Part shown: piece after piece, positions 11,060 through 20,975 of the stretch
Numbering within the stretch: position 1 is the first letter of the stretch
Layout: each line of letters begins with the position of its first letter
Assembly: GCF_033568475.1 (NCBI RefSeq)
Contig: NC_133123.1
Coordinates: 17,222,622 to 17,286,621 of the forward strand
Direction: 5' to 3'
DNA: 64,000 nucleotides
Origin: Henckelia pumila
Taxonomy: Eukaryota; Streptophyta; Magnoliopsida; Lamiales; Gesneriaceae
Made by a program: the position numbers and the translations under genes
Notes under the pieces: model-generated
What the model saw: the letters and a program-made list of their open reading frames with translations, nothing else
Databases searched by the model: none
What the model was told of the DNA's origin: nothing

Positions 11060-12662
11060 AATACCCCCAAACTTAAACTTTTGCTAGTCCCAAGCAAAAA
11101 TATCAAAACAATATATTCCAAAAACTCAAATCACCAACAACCAACAAGAATAGTCAAGAAATATTATGGAGCAATGACCTCAACAATAATTTTAAAATTT
11201 CAAATCTAATCCCATCCAACATACTAACACTTAAATTTTCAATCATAACTAAAATAACCTCATAAACTTACAATCTCCGCAATTCACGTTTCAAAACACC
11301 CTTATCCAAATTCAATTCAAACATTCATAGATCATTAGGATTTTTCAAGGTAGCAAGAGATCAAACATAAGGATATTAAATCAAAAACAATCACAGTCAG
11401 GTAAAAGCCAAGAATAATAGTGTGTGCGTGTTTCGATAAAAAATTCATAATCATTAAATGTATCAATCAACAGTCCATAAGATAAATTCTCGCAACTCTT
11501 CTCCACTAGTATATTGAGCAACTGAGACTCGGTCAATAGGACTTAATCAGCTTATAATGTAAGGCCTGGCTCATGGCTACAAATTAAGGAATAAGAATTC
11601 AAAATAAGGAGTAATTTATGCTCTATATCTAATTTTCACTCCTTTTCATTCACAATTTCACATTTCTTCTCTTCATCCCATAGATTTTTCATCTTTTCAC
11701 AAACATTTTTTTTCACAACTTTTCATTCATAATTTTTTTTTCTTTTTCAATCCTCTTTTCAGCTCTTTTTTCTCTACTACCCCTTTCTTTTTCAATTCTT
11801 CCACCACCTATCCCATATTCACAAATATAAACTAGGAGCATATAAAATTTTAGCATTCAAATTACTCCCTTAAAGGTAGGAAATAACATTTAGACTATTC
11901 ATAGGTAGTTAATGTAGGACCTTGAAAAGATAACGAATGGGGGTTTATCACACGTTTAGACTCATGCCATTATATTTTCAATAAGGCTCAAATAAGGTAC
12001 TAGGGATAACATTTATCAATGGATAGCTTGAAAGGCTCAAACGAATTCAGAAAAATTGCCTAAATCATCCCTAATCACAGTTATGCCCGTATTTCGCCTC
12101 GAAGAGTGTTTGAACTAGTTCTAGACAAGTCTCAATCCATAATTAATTCATACAAATATCAATCAGTGCAAAAAAGAATAATCATCAGCAGTAAACGATG
12201 ATTTTCACAACAAATTCAGATTTTTGTACCTCATTGTAGTAATATATGTGTAAGCTCAAATGGGCAACTAAGGATAAAATTTATTCAATAAAATTCAGGC
12301 TCAAAAATTCAAACAATGCCTCAATCATCTCTATGTTTGTATGTTTCAAAAATCAGATTCAAGTATTAATCACAGTGTATATAGGAAATTGTTCATCTAA
12401 TTGGTTCCATTTTAAAAAATCAGAATTTCTTTAAATAGGTGGACAGTCATGGATTTCAGTTTTAGCACAAAACAAAGAAAATTTCATCATTGGCCATGCA
12501 TTTCAATTTTTTTTTTCTCGACTCAATTCAACTCAACATCACAAAAACTAATAAACGCTAACAAAAATTTTAACTATGAAGCACACAATAAAACTCAACT
12601 AATCAACTATCAACCATTCAAATCATCAACCAAACAAGCAACTAAATTATTGACAAAATGAT
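11060..12662 (-). other. Athila 3' untranslated interior; no gene seen
   Basis: AT-rich sequence between the plant-transposon-like ORF and the 3' LTR. The minus-strand polypurine tract abuts 11060. Short frames here have no recognisable motif. Confidence 0.55.
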
Positions 12663-13690
12663 TCATCCCCCAAAACTTAGTACGATCATTGTCCCTAATG
12701 ATTGAAAATAAGAAAAATAACAAGGGACGCGTACCTTTCGACACCGAGCATCAGGACTCGGCGTCATCATCGTCATCTCCATGGAAAAAGGCGTTGCATC
12801 AGCAGTATCATCATCAGGCGGCCACTGTGGAGGAGATGGATAAGGAACATCTATGGGAGGATAATTCCTAGCGAGCGCTGCAGTGAAATTATGCATGTAT
12901 TCCATATGAGCTTGCATCATCTTCCACTGCTTCTTCATCTGAGCAATTACGGCCTTAGAATCATCCAGAGCATAATACTCAATGGCGGGATGCGACGGTA
13001 GTGACATAGAGGCTTCCAAATGGGAGGTGCAGGCTCAAAGTGTGGTAGTGGCTCAGAGAGCTGCGGTGGTTCAGCTGACTGTGTGGAAGTACTGGCCGCC
13101 TTCTTCTTATTGAGTTTCAATCCATCGGTAATTTTTATCGGACCTCGTATCTCAAGAAGCTGCTCTGTAGCATCCCACAGAACACCTGCACTCTGGCAAA
13201 GTTCTGTAATCAAAGATGAATGGGGCATAGTGATGGTCGAGGATCCCCTAACAATAGCAATGATAGAATTCTAAATCACCCTCCCAGCATCAACAGATTT
13301 TCCCGTCACAATGCAGTACACAAGAATAGCCTTAGCCTTCGTCATATTTGATGTATGCCCAGATGGCAACATCCTGACAGCTACAAACTAATGTCAGTTA
13401 TTGGCTTCTCGCCGAAGAAAGATAGATGGAAATGTAACAGGTTCTTGCTTTGCATTTTTCTTCCATTCCGCCCCATCATGACACAAAGTCAGAAGTACAA
13501 GATCATCAAGAAATGGACAATTTTTGAATACTTGATACTCATCATCTTCAATGTTTGGCATGCCATAGAGAGTATTAATTGTGCTCCTGTCAAAAGACAC
13601 CAATTTTCCTCGAACTTTAACCTTGAAATTCACATCTTTGATCATTAGATTGGCGTAAAACTCACAAACCAAAGATATAACGGTCTCTAG
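12663..13690 (-). pseudogene. Plant-transposon-like ORF associated with Athila-type elements, decayed
   Basis: Three minus-strand frames carry consecutive parts. 13672-13394 contains VCEFYANLMIKDVNFKVKVR and INTLYGMPNIEDDEY, which I recognise as the putative plant transposon protein domain often found in the env-like position of these elements. 13228-12947 contains PHSSLITELCQSAGV, and 13019-12663 contains a MKKQWKMMQAH region ending at the stop. Shifts and stops separate them, so no full product is made. The role of this domain is not established. Confidence 0.6.
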
Positions 13691-14838
13691 CGGCGTCTTA
13701 ACAAATGTTTCCCAAACTCTTCTCCTCGCTTCAATTAATGCTGAGCATTATACTCTTTCTGGCTCATTCCTCTTTCTTTCTGCATTTCCTTCTCCGTCAA
13801 CTCAACACAATATGACTCGGCCGTGGAATTCAAAAAATGGTGTCGATCATATGGGGGCAGCAGAGGATGAATAAAGTGCTCCCTTTCCTTTAGTTTTTGG
13901 CGGCATTGTAACTCAAAAATAATTCAACTGAAAGCAATTGCCGATGGAATTATCAAAATCTCAAATACACGGCACAACACGTTGAAGACAAGATTTTAGC
14001 CCAGACAATTCATCAAATACTTTGCATGCACTAGTTCAATGCTAATTCAATTTGACCATCATCAACCGTTCACAACCCAAAAATTGAAGAAATCACTGAT
14101 CAACTGGCTCAATTCACACCCCGGTTGCTGAATTATTGAAGAAAAAATTGATCTTCTTACCTCAAGGAGAAGAACGTACAAACCCTGAGACTTCCCTATT
14201 TGAGCGTACGAAGCAGATGTACTACTTCTGAAGGTTGGCCTTGATTTAAAATCCCAAATCCCAAAGATAATTTGGTTAATCCGAGTATTTCGAGATGAGA
14301 TCGTGCGTAGGAGTGTGAGAGTGATACAGACTGGGGCGAGGCGAGACGAAGCCTTGAATTTTTAATTTTAATCTGTGAAGGCTTTATTGTGCGGTAGAAG
14401 AGATGCGCGATTGAGCATAATGAAGCGCTGATGAAAGTTTGTTCGCGCAAGGTGTGCGCAGATTAGGAGCGCGTTTGCGCTTGGACATACGCGGTTGGGG
14501 AGTGCTGGTTTGCACAATATCTTGCGCTTAAGAGTTGCGCGTTTGCGCGAGGATTTGCGCATGGATTGTGCATACTTGAGTAGTAACAGATCACACAGGG
14601 TGCGCGGGCGCTCAAGAAGAGTGGCGCGGGCGCGCCTCTGGTTTGCATTTCAAAAGGAGTTTATCCCAGACGTAGTAGTGCGGGCGCAAAATTTTGAGGA
14701 GCGGGCGCGCCTTAGTCTCGAATTTGAGATTGTAAAGCTTGAAAAATTTCAAAAATTGACAAGAATTAGGCTTCAAAAATTTATAACAAAATACTTAAAA
14801 ATAAATAAATAAATCAAAATAAAATAAAAGAAAAATAT
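13691..14838 (-). other. Athila interior between protease and last ORF; RT and integrase missing
   Basis: Autonomous relatives carry several kilobases of RT, RNase H and integrase here. None of those motifs is seen in any frame. About 14400-14715 is unusually rich in GCGC words (GCGCGGGCGCGCC, GAGCGGGCGCGCC), like the GC-rich patches in the LTRs. Confidence 0.55.
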
Positions 14839-14895
14839 TGGGTTGCCTCCCAAGTAGCGCTTGGTTTAGAGTCGTCAGCCCGACTTTCTCTGGTA

Positions 14896-15850
14896 TTATG
14901 TCTTCCCCTTCTCTTTCACTCGCCAAATAAATTCCACGAATCGCCTTTTAAATTGTGCTTTCTTGTTCTTCGTGGTTTTCTTCGTCGGTGAACTTGGTGC
15001 TTTCTTCTTTGATTCAACCGCAAGATCAGCTCTTTGACATCCCTCTAGCTTCACAACCGGCTCAATTAAGCACAATTCTTCTATGGTTGTATTAGGTGTT
15101 TTCGTAAATAGATTAAAAATCACTCGTTCGTACTCCACACCCATTGACAATTCACCCTTTTTCACTTCAATTTTGGCATCCGCCGTGGCAAAAAATGGTC
15201 TCTCAAAAATTAGCTGAGCACCATGATCTGCTTCTATGTCCAAGATCACAAAATCCGATGGGAAGATGAATTTATCCACCTTGACTAAAACATCTTCAAC
15301 AATACCAAGTGGATATGTGATGCTTCTATCCGCCAACTGTAATGAGATCATGGTCGATTTCATCTCTCCCAACTCCAAGGCCCTGTAAATAGATAACAAC
15401 ATTAAATTAATACTGACCCATAAATCACATACTGCAGTAGTAAAATGAGATCCACCAATAGAACAAGGAATAGTAAAACTCCCTGGATCTTTAAGCTTCT
15501 GTGGCATCTTCTTTTGTAGCACGACACTGCATTCTTCAGTTAGATTTACCACCTCGTTCTCTAGAAACCTCTTTTTCTTGGACATCACCTCCTTGATGAA
15601 CTTCGCATAATTTGGCATTTGCTCCAAAGTATCAGCAAAGGGGATGTTGATATGAATCTTCTTGAAAATTTCCAAGAACTTGGAGAACTGCTCATCCAAT
15701 GTTTTCTTCTTGAATCTCTGCGGGTAGTGGAGTGGAGGATTATACATCGGTTTCTCTTCAAGTTCAGGATTCTTCTCTTCGACCGCAGCTTTTTCAATAT
15801 TTTGATCTCAAGTTGGCCTTCTTCATTATCTACTTGCTTCCCGCTCCTCA
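14896..15850 (-). pseudogene. Athila aspartic protease region with altered active site
   Basis: The frame 15747-14896 covers the region between Gag and RT seen in Athila/Tat elements: MPNYAKFIKEVMSKKKRF, then a retropepsin-like fold with ADRSITYPLGIVEDVLVKVD and FVILDIEADHG. The position where the family has D-L-G-A-S-I reads D-L-W-V-S-I, so the flap-side Gly-Ala of the active-site triplet is lost although the Asp remains. Upstream the coding frame shifts near 15790-15810 (ITLRSGKQ lies in another frame). The frame closes before any RT. Confidence 0.7.
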
Positions 15851-15884
15851 ACGTGATAGCATTACACTGCTCCTTGGGATTTAC

Positions 15885-17183
15885 CTATGTGTTACTAGGG
15901 AACTGAACTTTGTTATTATCCTTCAGTGCGTTCGCCAACTGCCCAATGCTAGTCTCCATGGATTGCAATACAGCACCCATGTTGGCCACATGTGTCTCTA
16001 AACTATCAAGGCGAGTCTCAGTCATCGCCATCCTCTTACTAGATTCCTGCACAAAATTACTAACAACATCCTCCAAAGAAGGCTTACCCTCACCCTTATT
16101 TGTAATGAACCCCGGAGGATTCAACACATTTTTATTGTTAGCATAAGAAAAATTCTCATGATTACGCATACTAGGGTGATAAGTATTGGGTACAGGATTA
16201 CCTCTGTAAGCTCCATAACCTCTCTGATTTATGTACTGCACTTGTTCAAGATAGTGAGATTCGTCCATAGCACCCGAAACACCTGCTGGTTCTGTAACAC
16301 TCACTTTATTCAACTCATCTACCTGTGTAGTCAGTGCAGATAATTGGGCAGTAATAGATGTGAGAGGATCCACTACATACACTTCAACTGGTTTCTTGAC
16401 TCCCATACGCTCAGATGGCCATTGAAAACTATTGATCGTCATTTGTTCCAGCATATCATAGGCCTAAGCGGAATCCTTCGCAAATATAGTACCTCCATCC
16501 GCGGAATCCACAGACATCCTCGTAGGCGCATTCAGTCCGTTGTAAAACCACTCGATCTGTCCCCAATCTGCAAAATTGTGGTTAGGACAACGTCTAAGTA
16601 AATCTTTGTACCTTTCCCACGCCTCGTAGAGATGTTCAGAGTCCATCTGCCAAAAAATGCTGATTTTAATTTTCAATTGGGTGGACTTGGCAGGTGGAAA
16701 ATATTTTGCAAGAAATTTGACCGCCATATCCTCCCATGTAGTAATGCTCCCTAGCGGCAGTGACTGCAACCAACTCCTTGCTTGATCCTTGAGAGACAAA
16801 GGAAATAAGCGTAAACGTATAATATCCTCAGATACACCATTAATTTTTACCGTATCAGATATTTCCAAGAAAGCGCGTAGGTGTAGGTGAGGATCAGCAG
16901 TGGCGCTCCCATTAAATTGGTTCTGTTGAACCATGTTGATCAACGACGGCTTCAGTTCAAAATTGTTGGCGTTAATGGTCCCTCGAGCGATTCCAGAATA
17001 GTGAGCCTGGATCGTCGGCATGAAGTGATCTCTGATAGGCACCAGGGGAGATTGATTCACATTCTCTTCAGTCATGTTATTGACTTCTTCTCTTCTAATT
17101 CTTCTCAAAACACGTGCAGTGCGCTCGATATCCGGATCAAAAAGTAAAGAATTCGCACTTTGAGATCGTCGCATAAACTGCAA
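15885..17183 (-). pseudogene. Athila-like gag, interrupted by one in-frame stop
   Basis: 17183-16464 encodes an N-terminal Gag with DPDIERTARVLRRIRR, SLPLGSITTWEDMAVKFLAK and RYKDLLRRCPNHNFADW, the retrotransposon Gag core that assembles the virus-like particle. An in-frame TAG at 16464-16466 separates it from 16454-15885 (MLEQMTINSFQWPSER, then a Tyr/Asn-rich stretch FSYANNKNVLNPPG and a helical C-terminus). A TAG ends this frame at 15885-15887, where relatives read on into protease. The start was chosen as the first Met after the PBS. Family assignment to Athila/Tat rests on these motifs. Confidence 0.78.
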
Positions 17184-17285
17184 TTTAAAAATAAGAAGAA
17201 ATCAATTAGTAACTTAAAATAAAATAAAACTCTAAATTAAAACTTAGACTAATTGGTAACAAGACTAAACAAAATCAAAATTTAC

Positions 17286-17303
17286 TCCCCGGCAACGGCG
17301 CCA
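17286..17303 (-). other. Primer binding site of the Athila element (tRNA-Asp type)
   Basis: The minus strand reads TGGCGCCGTTGCCGGGGA, six bases from the LTR edge. It is identical to the site in the nested element. Confidence 0.85.
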
Positions 17304-17309
17304 AAAACT

Positions 17310-18699
17310 TCTTGTGAAAAATGCTCGCAAGCGTACGAGTGTCAAGTTTTAATATAGTGATAAATCAAGTATCGTTCCCATAGGGAGTAAATTGAAAATA
17401 TTCAGTACTTGTAATTAAAATAGTTTTAATTATATTTAAAAAATCAATGATCAAGAATTTTGCAGAAAAATAAAATTACCAAATGACTTTTTGATAGCAC
17501 ACACACATCTTTCATATAAATACCAATCAGAGAAAAAATGGTCTAGAGGTTTATATTTCACCTGGTTTCAACAACAATCAATTCTAATTAATTAATATTC
17601 ATGAGTTCCTGTCAATTAATAGCCAAGAACACTTAAGTGTATTATTTCCCTCTCCCGAGCAACAAATAATTTTTATCAACTACAATTCAATTCAAATATC
17701 CATATTAAGAATATATTTGCAGTGATCTATGTAAAACAATTTTCTTTTTAAAAGCTATGTTAAAATTATACACTCTCTCGAGTTATATAAATAATTAACA
17801 GTGTAAATTCTATTGATCCTATTCAAAATATCCTCTCCCGAGTACCAGATTTTAAATAAATATAACAAATCAATTATTGATCACGTAATTGAAAAGAAAA
17901 TCAATTCTAGAAAAAAATTATTAATGTAGAAGAAACTCAATTCAATAAAATCAAAAATTCATGAAAGCGTCTAAATCAGGTTTCATCTAACCTCTAGACT
18001 CTAAAAAATTAGTTCATAATAAAATTTTGAATAAAAAAATCATGTTAAAAAATCCAGACATTAAATCAAAATTAAATAAATAAAATATAAAGTAAACAAA
18101 TCCATCAATGCGATGTCGTGTCCGGACTCTCGATATCCGTCTTCGTTCTTCAATTAAAAGCACAAAATTCCTTCAGAAAATTCCACAATCACGATGTACA
18201 ATTCCTTTCTCTGATGTACGCTCTTGTGTTGTGGCGGCTCTCTCAATTGTCTGACTTCAAATCCTTTTATATACCGTCATCCAAAAGCCCAGCAAAAAGC
18301 CCAACAAAATATTTGCCGAAATAATTAAAATATGAGATCGCACGATGGAGAGGGCGCTCCAGAAATCCCAGGCGGGTGCGCACATGTCTTGGTCTTGATT
18401 TCTCACTTCACAAAAGTATATGCGTGTTTGCTCCTCATGATGCGCTAAAGAGAAGCGCTAAATTTTTTTTTTCTTAAGCCCAATATGAAAGCCCAAATAT
18501 CCTCTTCTCATTTTCCCGTTACTCTGTTCTTTTCTTTTCTTTTTATCTTCTTTACTTCTTCAATTTTCTTCTCTTTTCCACAATACTTACTAATTTTCTT
18601 CAATCACAAAAATAACAAAACCCACACATAAATCTGCTCGAAACCAATAGTTAACAATTAAAATCATATATAAATTAAGTGTATAAAATACACTTATTA
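17310..18699 (-). repeat. Athila 5' LTR, intact
   Basis: Matches 4645-5177 joined to 10225-11059. It ends in ...ACACTTATTA, where the other copy keeps ...ATCA, so one terminal base has mutated. It is followed by the target duplication GGCTC at 18700-18704. Confidence 0.87.
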
Positions 18700-18775
18700 G
18701 GCTCCTAGCAAGCTTCTAGGTGAAGGAAGACATGAATGAAACGATCTCGTACCAGAATGAGAGGCATTCTGAGAC
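18700..18775 (+). mobile_element. Right piece of the split TRIM internal sequence
   Basis: GGCTCCTAGCAAGCTTCTAG, GAAGACATGAAT and CGATCTCGTACC parallel 19166-19220 (CTGACAGGCTTCTAG, GAGACATGAAT, CGATCTTGTACC). With 4576-4644 it restores one continuous TRIM interior. Confidence 0.6.
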
Positions 18776-19024
18776 TGTGTAGGTATGGGACTGCACAATT
18801 TAGGAGGGCTTAAAAGATTTGATAAGTACTAATACGAAGGTGCATCTTCTTTTCGGGATCTTATCACGTAAGAACTACAAAGTTAAGTGTGCTTGACTTG
18901 TGGCAATTATAGGATGGGTGACCACTTGAGAAATTTTTCAGGGTGCGTGTGAGTGAGAACATAAGCATGCTGGAAAGACCCGTCTTGATACGGTGGGTAC
19001 AGTCGTCGAATCTGGAGCGTTACA
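18776..19024 (+). mobile_element. Cassandra-like TRIM LTR carrying a 5S-rRNA-like promoter
   Basis: An LTR-sized unit of about 250 bases starting near TGTGTAGGTATGGG and ending GAGCGTTACA, directly followed by a tRNA-Met primer site (TGGTATCAGAGCC at 19027). It includes AGTTAAGTGTGCTTG and AGGATGGGTGACC, the A box and C box of plant 5S rRNA. A short LTR with a 5S promoter and a Met primer site is the definition of Cassandra TRIMs. The start is approximate. Confidence 0.65.
18855..18945 (+). promoter_or_regulatory. 5S-rRNA-like internal Pol III promoter, degenerate
   Basis: CGGGATCTTATCACGTAAGAAC, then AAAGTTAAGTGTGCTTGACT and TAGGATGGGTGACC, keep the order and spacing of the second half of plant 5S rRNA. 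It differs from the gene at many positions, so it is not a functional 5S rRNA gene. Box A and box C remain close to consensus. Confidence 0.68.
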
Positions 19025-19026
19025 GT

Positions 19027-19219
19027 TGGTATCAGAGCCGACCTCTCTTAGTACGGTATGGTTTGGAGACGAACCAGGCGGAAGCTGGTGGGCATGTGAT
19101 GCCCGGGGATAATAAGAGGGCGGGGAGTGATATCCTGTGCCAAGAGGTTGCACGGACAAGGACCGGCTCCTGACAGGCTTCTAGAAGAAGAGAGACATGA
19201 ATTAACCGATCTTGTACCG
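19027..19219 (+). mobile_element. TRIM primer binding site and interior, ending in a fusion to Gypsy sequence
   Basis: TGGTATCAGAGCC (19027-19039) is a tRNA-Met primer site. The interior contains GAGACGAACCAGGCGGAAG and CCCGGGGATAATAAGAGGG, matching the split copy at 4576-4644. At about 19215 the sequence switches, within GGAAGTGAGAGCACGT, into Gypsy integrase coding sequence. Confidence 0.6.
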
Positions 19220-19494
19220 GAAGTGAGAGCACGTAAAGATGAACTTTGTCACCCATATACCGTTGTATTCCAGGAACAGTGATGCGATTTGGATTGTTGT
19301 AGATCGATTATCTAAATCTACACACTTTATTTTGTATAACCGGGACTTCACTTTTGATCGGATGGCACGACTGTAAGTTCATGAGATTGTACGCCTACAT
19401 GGGATTCCGTTGAGTATCATCAGTGACAGAGATCCGAGGTTTACCTCCAGGTTTTGGGGTAGTTTTCAGAGTGCCTTGAGTACTTCTTTGAGTT
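19215..19494 (+). pseudogene. Gypsy integrase core fragment, extra copy
   Basis: It repeats 19790-20075: the catalytic-core portion with [16 protein letters not shown], preceded by the DFVTH-type start. It has stops and shifts of its own. It is joined at its right end to sequence that normally lies upstream of integrase, so the order is scrambled by duplication. Confidence 0.65.
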
Positions 19495-20840
19495 TGAGTA
19501 CATTTGGTTTTCACCTTCAGGTAGATGGTTTGTTGTGTCTTTCGGGCCGTGTGGTAGTTCCTGATGATTCAGTGTTGAGAGACGAGATATTGTCTCAGGC
19601 ACATCATAGTAGATTCTCTGTACACCCAGGAAGTATGAAGATATACAAGGATCTACGAACGAGGTTCTGGTGGAAAGGTATGAAGCATAGTGTTTACCAG
19701 TTTGTATCGCGATGCCTTGTTTTTCAGCATTTCAAGGCAAAGCTCAGACGACCCGGAGAGTTTCTTGAGAGCTTGGAGATTCCTCAATGGAAGTGAGAGC
19801 ACGTGACGATAGAGTTTGTCACCCACTTTTCGTTGTCTTCTAGGAACAATGATGCAATTTGTGTTGTTGTATACCGATTTTTTAAGTCTGCACACTTTAT
19901 TCCGTATAATCGGGACTTCAATTTTGATCGGATGGCGCGACTGTACATTCAGGAGATTTTACGCTTACATGGGATTCTGTTGCATATCTTCAGTGACAGA
20001 GATCCGAGGTTTACCTCCAGGTTTTGGGGTAGTTTCCAGCATGCCTTGAGTACTTCTCTGAGTTTGAGTACAACTTATCATTCGAAGACCGATGGTCAGT
20101 CAGAGTGGACAATTCACACCCTCAAGGACTTGTTCAGAGCTTCTGTGATGGATTTTGGGCCATCCTGGTAGGATCATTTGCTCTTAGTTGAGTTTGCGTA
20201 TAATAACAGCTACCATAACAGTATTGGCATGAAACCCTTCGAGGCTTTGTATGGATATCATTGTTGCAAACCGTTTTTTTGGGACGATGTTGGAGAGCGT
20301 CAGGTTGAGGGACCAGAGTTAGTCCACCAGATTGTCGACAAATTAAAGTTGATCAAAAAGAGAGTTAGAGATTCTCAGGATCTTTAGACTATTTATGCCA
20401 ACACGCAGCGTAGACCTCTTTAGTTTCAGCTTGGTGAGCACATTTTTTGAGATTTGTACCTTTCCGAAAGGTGATGAGATTCGGATTAAAGGGTAAGTTA
20501 TCGCCGAGGTTCATATGGCTGTTTGAGATTCTCGAGAAGGTTGGGGATATAGCTTATCGTTTAGCTTTGCCACTCTATCTTTCCAGCGTTCATGATGTAT
20601 TCCACGTATCCTTGCTGAGACAGTACGTCGCGGATGAATCTCATGCGTTGCATCCAACGGAGGTTTAGTTGGAACATGATCTGTCGTACGTGGAAATAAA
20701 CCTCAGGATCATTGGCAGGAAAGAGGAAGTACTTCAAAACAAGAGCATACCTCTAATCATGCCGCAGTGTCAGCGTTGAGACATCGAGGAAGAAAATTGA
20801 GAGTTATAGAGTCATATGCGTTTGGAGCATCCCGAGTTTT
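19495..20840 (+). pseudogene. Ty3/Gypsy integrase and C-terminal region, decayed
   Basis: In order: an HHCC zinc finger region ([34 protein letters not shown]) in which the last Cys pair reads C-L-V-F, so one zinc ligand is Phe; the DDE core with [16 protein letters not shown] and KTDGQSEWTIHTLKD; the AYNNSYHNSIGMKPFEALYG segment; and a tail with SVHDVFHVSLLRQYV and a degraded chromodomain-like stretch about 20690-20820. Integrase inserts the cDNA into the chromosome. Stops at 19795, 20169, 20385 and elsewhere disrupt it. No RT is present upstream. Chromovirus affiliation is inferred from the tail. Confidence 0.75.
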
Positions 20841-20975
20841 TTTGAGGGATTCATATACTTTTGATTTCAGCACTTGTACTTTGTAAAATGTTCAGTTGTA
20901 ATTAAGACATTTTACTGTTTTGTTTTAGTATTATCAGGCTTGATTTCGGTGATGAAATCCCTTATGGTGGGAGAG

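Larger units (their letters stand above)
4645..18699 (-). mobile_element. Athila-like Ty3/Gypsy LTR retrotransposon, lacking RT and integrase, with a nested insertion
   Basis: On the minus strand the order is 5' LTR (17310-18699), tRNA-Asp-type PBS (17286-17303), gag (17183-15885), protease region (about 15850-14896), a conserved hairpin motif (about 14839), a plant-transposon-like ORF (about 13690-12663), polypurine tract (next to 11060) and 3' LTR (11059-10225 plus 5177-4645). A perfect 5-bp duplication GGCTC lies at 4640-4644 and 18700-18704. The 3' LTR is split by a second element at 5178-10219. No reverse transcriptase, RNase H or integrase motif is seen between protease and the last ORF, so it is not autonomous. 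Gag and PR both carry stops or frameshifts. Confidence 0.85.

Noticed and set aside
18855-18945. A 5S rRNA gene
   Set aside because: Only the promoter half is recognisable and it differs at many sites; it lies in a TRIM LTR next to a primer site, so it is an element promoter.
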